DNA of 64,000 nucleotides from Holacanthus passer (lineage: Eukaryota > Chordata > Actinopteri > Pomacanthidae): assembly GCA_025331565.1 (NCBI GenBank), contig JAFREQ010000017.1, positions 3,537,501 through 3,601,500 on the forward strand, given 5' to 3'. The notes under the pieces were generated by a model. It ran no database searches and was not told the origin of the DNA. It saw only the letters and a program-made list of their open reading frames with translations. The stretch's first letter is position 1; each line of letters starts with the position of its first letter. A program made the translations under genes and the position numbers. Positions 63,001-64,000 of this stretch are shown here, one piece after another.

Positions 63001-64000
63001 TTGTCCACTTGCTCCTGTTCTTAATCAAAGTAATAATTATAAAACAGCCGCCAGCCTTTTAGCCGCAGCAGGTAATTGGACCTTTTGCTTTAACCTTGCT
63101 GAGAGAATTTTCAGAATAACTTAAACAACTGGCAGCTATTTTTTGTGACACAGCATATACATTCTCATGTTGGCTCCCAAAACGTCACCTGACCACTGTA
63201 AGAGTCTTAAAGCTAATTTACATTTCACTCCAGGGTGGGCTTTGCTCAGTGATCTATGAAATAGAACTGGCATCCTCCACCGCTACTGTAGTGTCATTAC
63301 CTGCACGGTAGCAGGAGAGGAGCTTTATGTAATCTGGCTTTTTGACAGTAAGCATTCAATTGCTGCCTACCCTGAAATGCATTGCTCATATGTCTATTTT
63401 AAGTTCCTCTTTGGTTCCCAGAATCTGTGCTGAGAATATGAGGATATCTCTCTCCGAGCAACAAAGAGGATGTGGTAGAAATTAGATGAACCGATGTTAT
63501 TATTATTTGTGAGTAGAGACGGCACAATTAGTCATTCTGATAATTGATTCGTTGTTTGAAGTCATTTATCAAGCAGTAATGTTGGTCTGATTCAGCTTCT
63601 CCACTGTGAGGCTTTGCTATTTTTCTCTGTTTGTAAACTGAATATCTTTGGGTTTGGACTGTTGGATGGACAAAACAAGACATTTGAAGATGACCCCTTG
63701 GATTTTTCGGCCCAATTCATGTGTCACTGATCTTTCCCTTCAGCAGAAAGAGAATGAGTTGCACTGCTTTCCTATAACAGTCATTATTGTGGTTTGAATG
63801 AATGCTTGATTTTACAATTTGTAATTTGCAATTTGAAAAAACACATTCAACGTCATGTGAGTGGGTTGTCTTACATCAGAGTCAGGAAGCAGGTCATCCT
63901 CGTCGTCCATGCTGTAGGACACGCTGTTGAAGTCCTGCGTCTCGGCCAGCAGCTTCCTCTCCAGTGTCGAGCCGGGCCGAATGTCCACAAAGGTGGTCTC
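60040..64000 (-). CDS. tmem91: Transmembrane protein 91 (dispanin family), 5' end missing
   Basis: TMEM91 belongs to the dispanin/CD225 superfamily, related to SYNDIG1 and IFITM proteins; its role is poorly known. Three exons are visible: 63875-64000 (open at the window edge), 61625-61771 and 60040-60195, giving 142 residues of the C-terminal part. The CD225 domain is clear: LGLAFFSMLCCFWPLGIAAF forms the first membrane segment, followed by YLSQKTNKASAQGDFQGA and ASRQALWLSVLSIVFGIITY for the second. The protein ends IAALISYLSGKPP. An acidic stretch (MDDEDDLLPDSD, IDDFSDTDSESN) precedes the domain. TMEM91 rather than SYNDIG1 or SYNDIG1L is favoured by the QKTNKA loop, the PP end and EXOSC5 next door. 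The start codon lies beyond the window. Confidence 0.88.
61600..61622. repeat. (GT)n run beside a TMEM91 donor site
   Basis: A short GT-rich run ends at the donor side of the TMEM91 exon 61625-61771; on the transcript strand it lies just inside the following intron as an AC-rich stretch right after the splice donor. Confidence 0.8.
61811..62087. mobile_element. TAAAGGG-type MITE in a TMEM91 intron
   Basis: The left end reads TAAAGGGTGTGGTACCCAAA and the right end, on the minus strand, TAAAGGGTCAGTTCACTCAA, each followed by TTAC. The 277-base interior contains AGATAGTTTCGGTTTTG and CTCTGGATAATCCAGAG, both echoed in the larger element at 10612-11115. It is non-coding and lies about 40 bases from TMEM91 exon 61625-61771. 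Confidence 0.75.

Overview
The window is nuclear DNA from a bony fish, most likely a percomorph teleost. Genes are split by GT-AG introns and encode proteins that read as orthologues of human genes. Spacing is compact, and the mobile DNA is of teleost kinds: a Tc1 element, a tRNA-derived SINE and short foldback elements. The species cannot be fixed from sequence alone. Exon coordinates below were joined by hand from splice consensus and reading phase; human comparisons are from memory, without any database search.

Layout, left to right: PSMD8 (795-3439, minus) sits head-to-head with an intronless NUP88 (3554-5716, plus). EHD2 (8921-13126, minus) and BICRA (16719-26011, minus) follow, then NAPA (30696-34586, plus), a beta-1,3-N-acetylglucosaminyltransferase of the B3GNT2/B3GNT8 type (37143-38417, plus), and BCKDHA (39393-44410, minus). 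Next comes a 13-exon transposase-derived composite gene (45601-52140, minus), then EXOSC5 (53070-57592, plus) and the 3' part of TMEM91 (60040 to the window end, minus). The gene set matches human 19q13, joining neighbours from 19q13.2 (TMEM91, EXOSC5, BCKDHA, B3GNT8) with neighbours from 19q13.33 (NAPA, BICRA, EHD2). The genes serve unrelated housekeeping tasks (proteasome, nuclear pore, caveolar membrane, chromatin remodelling, SNARE recycling, glycan extension, branched-chain amino acid breakdown, RNA exosome); they share a neighbourhood, not a pathway.

The most unusual feature is the gene between BCKDHA and EXOSC5. Its thirteen exons join in one uninterrupted frame of about 1,295 codons. 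They fuse an N-terminal HMGXB3-like, cysteine-rich SWIM-type protein (a family I associate with KDZ transposases) to the body of a hAT transposase that has no BED finger but keeps candidate D, D and E residues. Three further points merit attention: the intronless NUP88, a one-base frame discontinuity in the last BICRA exon next to a minisatellite and a six-C run, and a near-perfect 54-bp inverted repeat inside BCKDHA intron 1.
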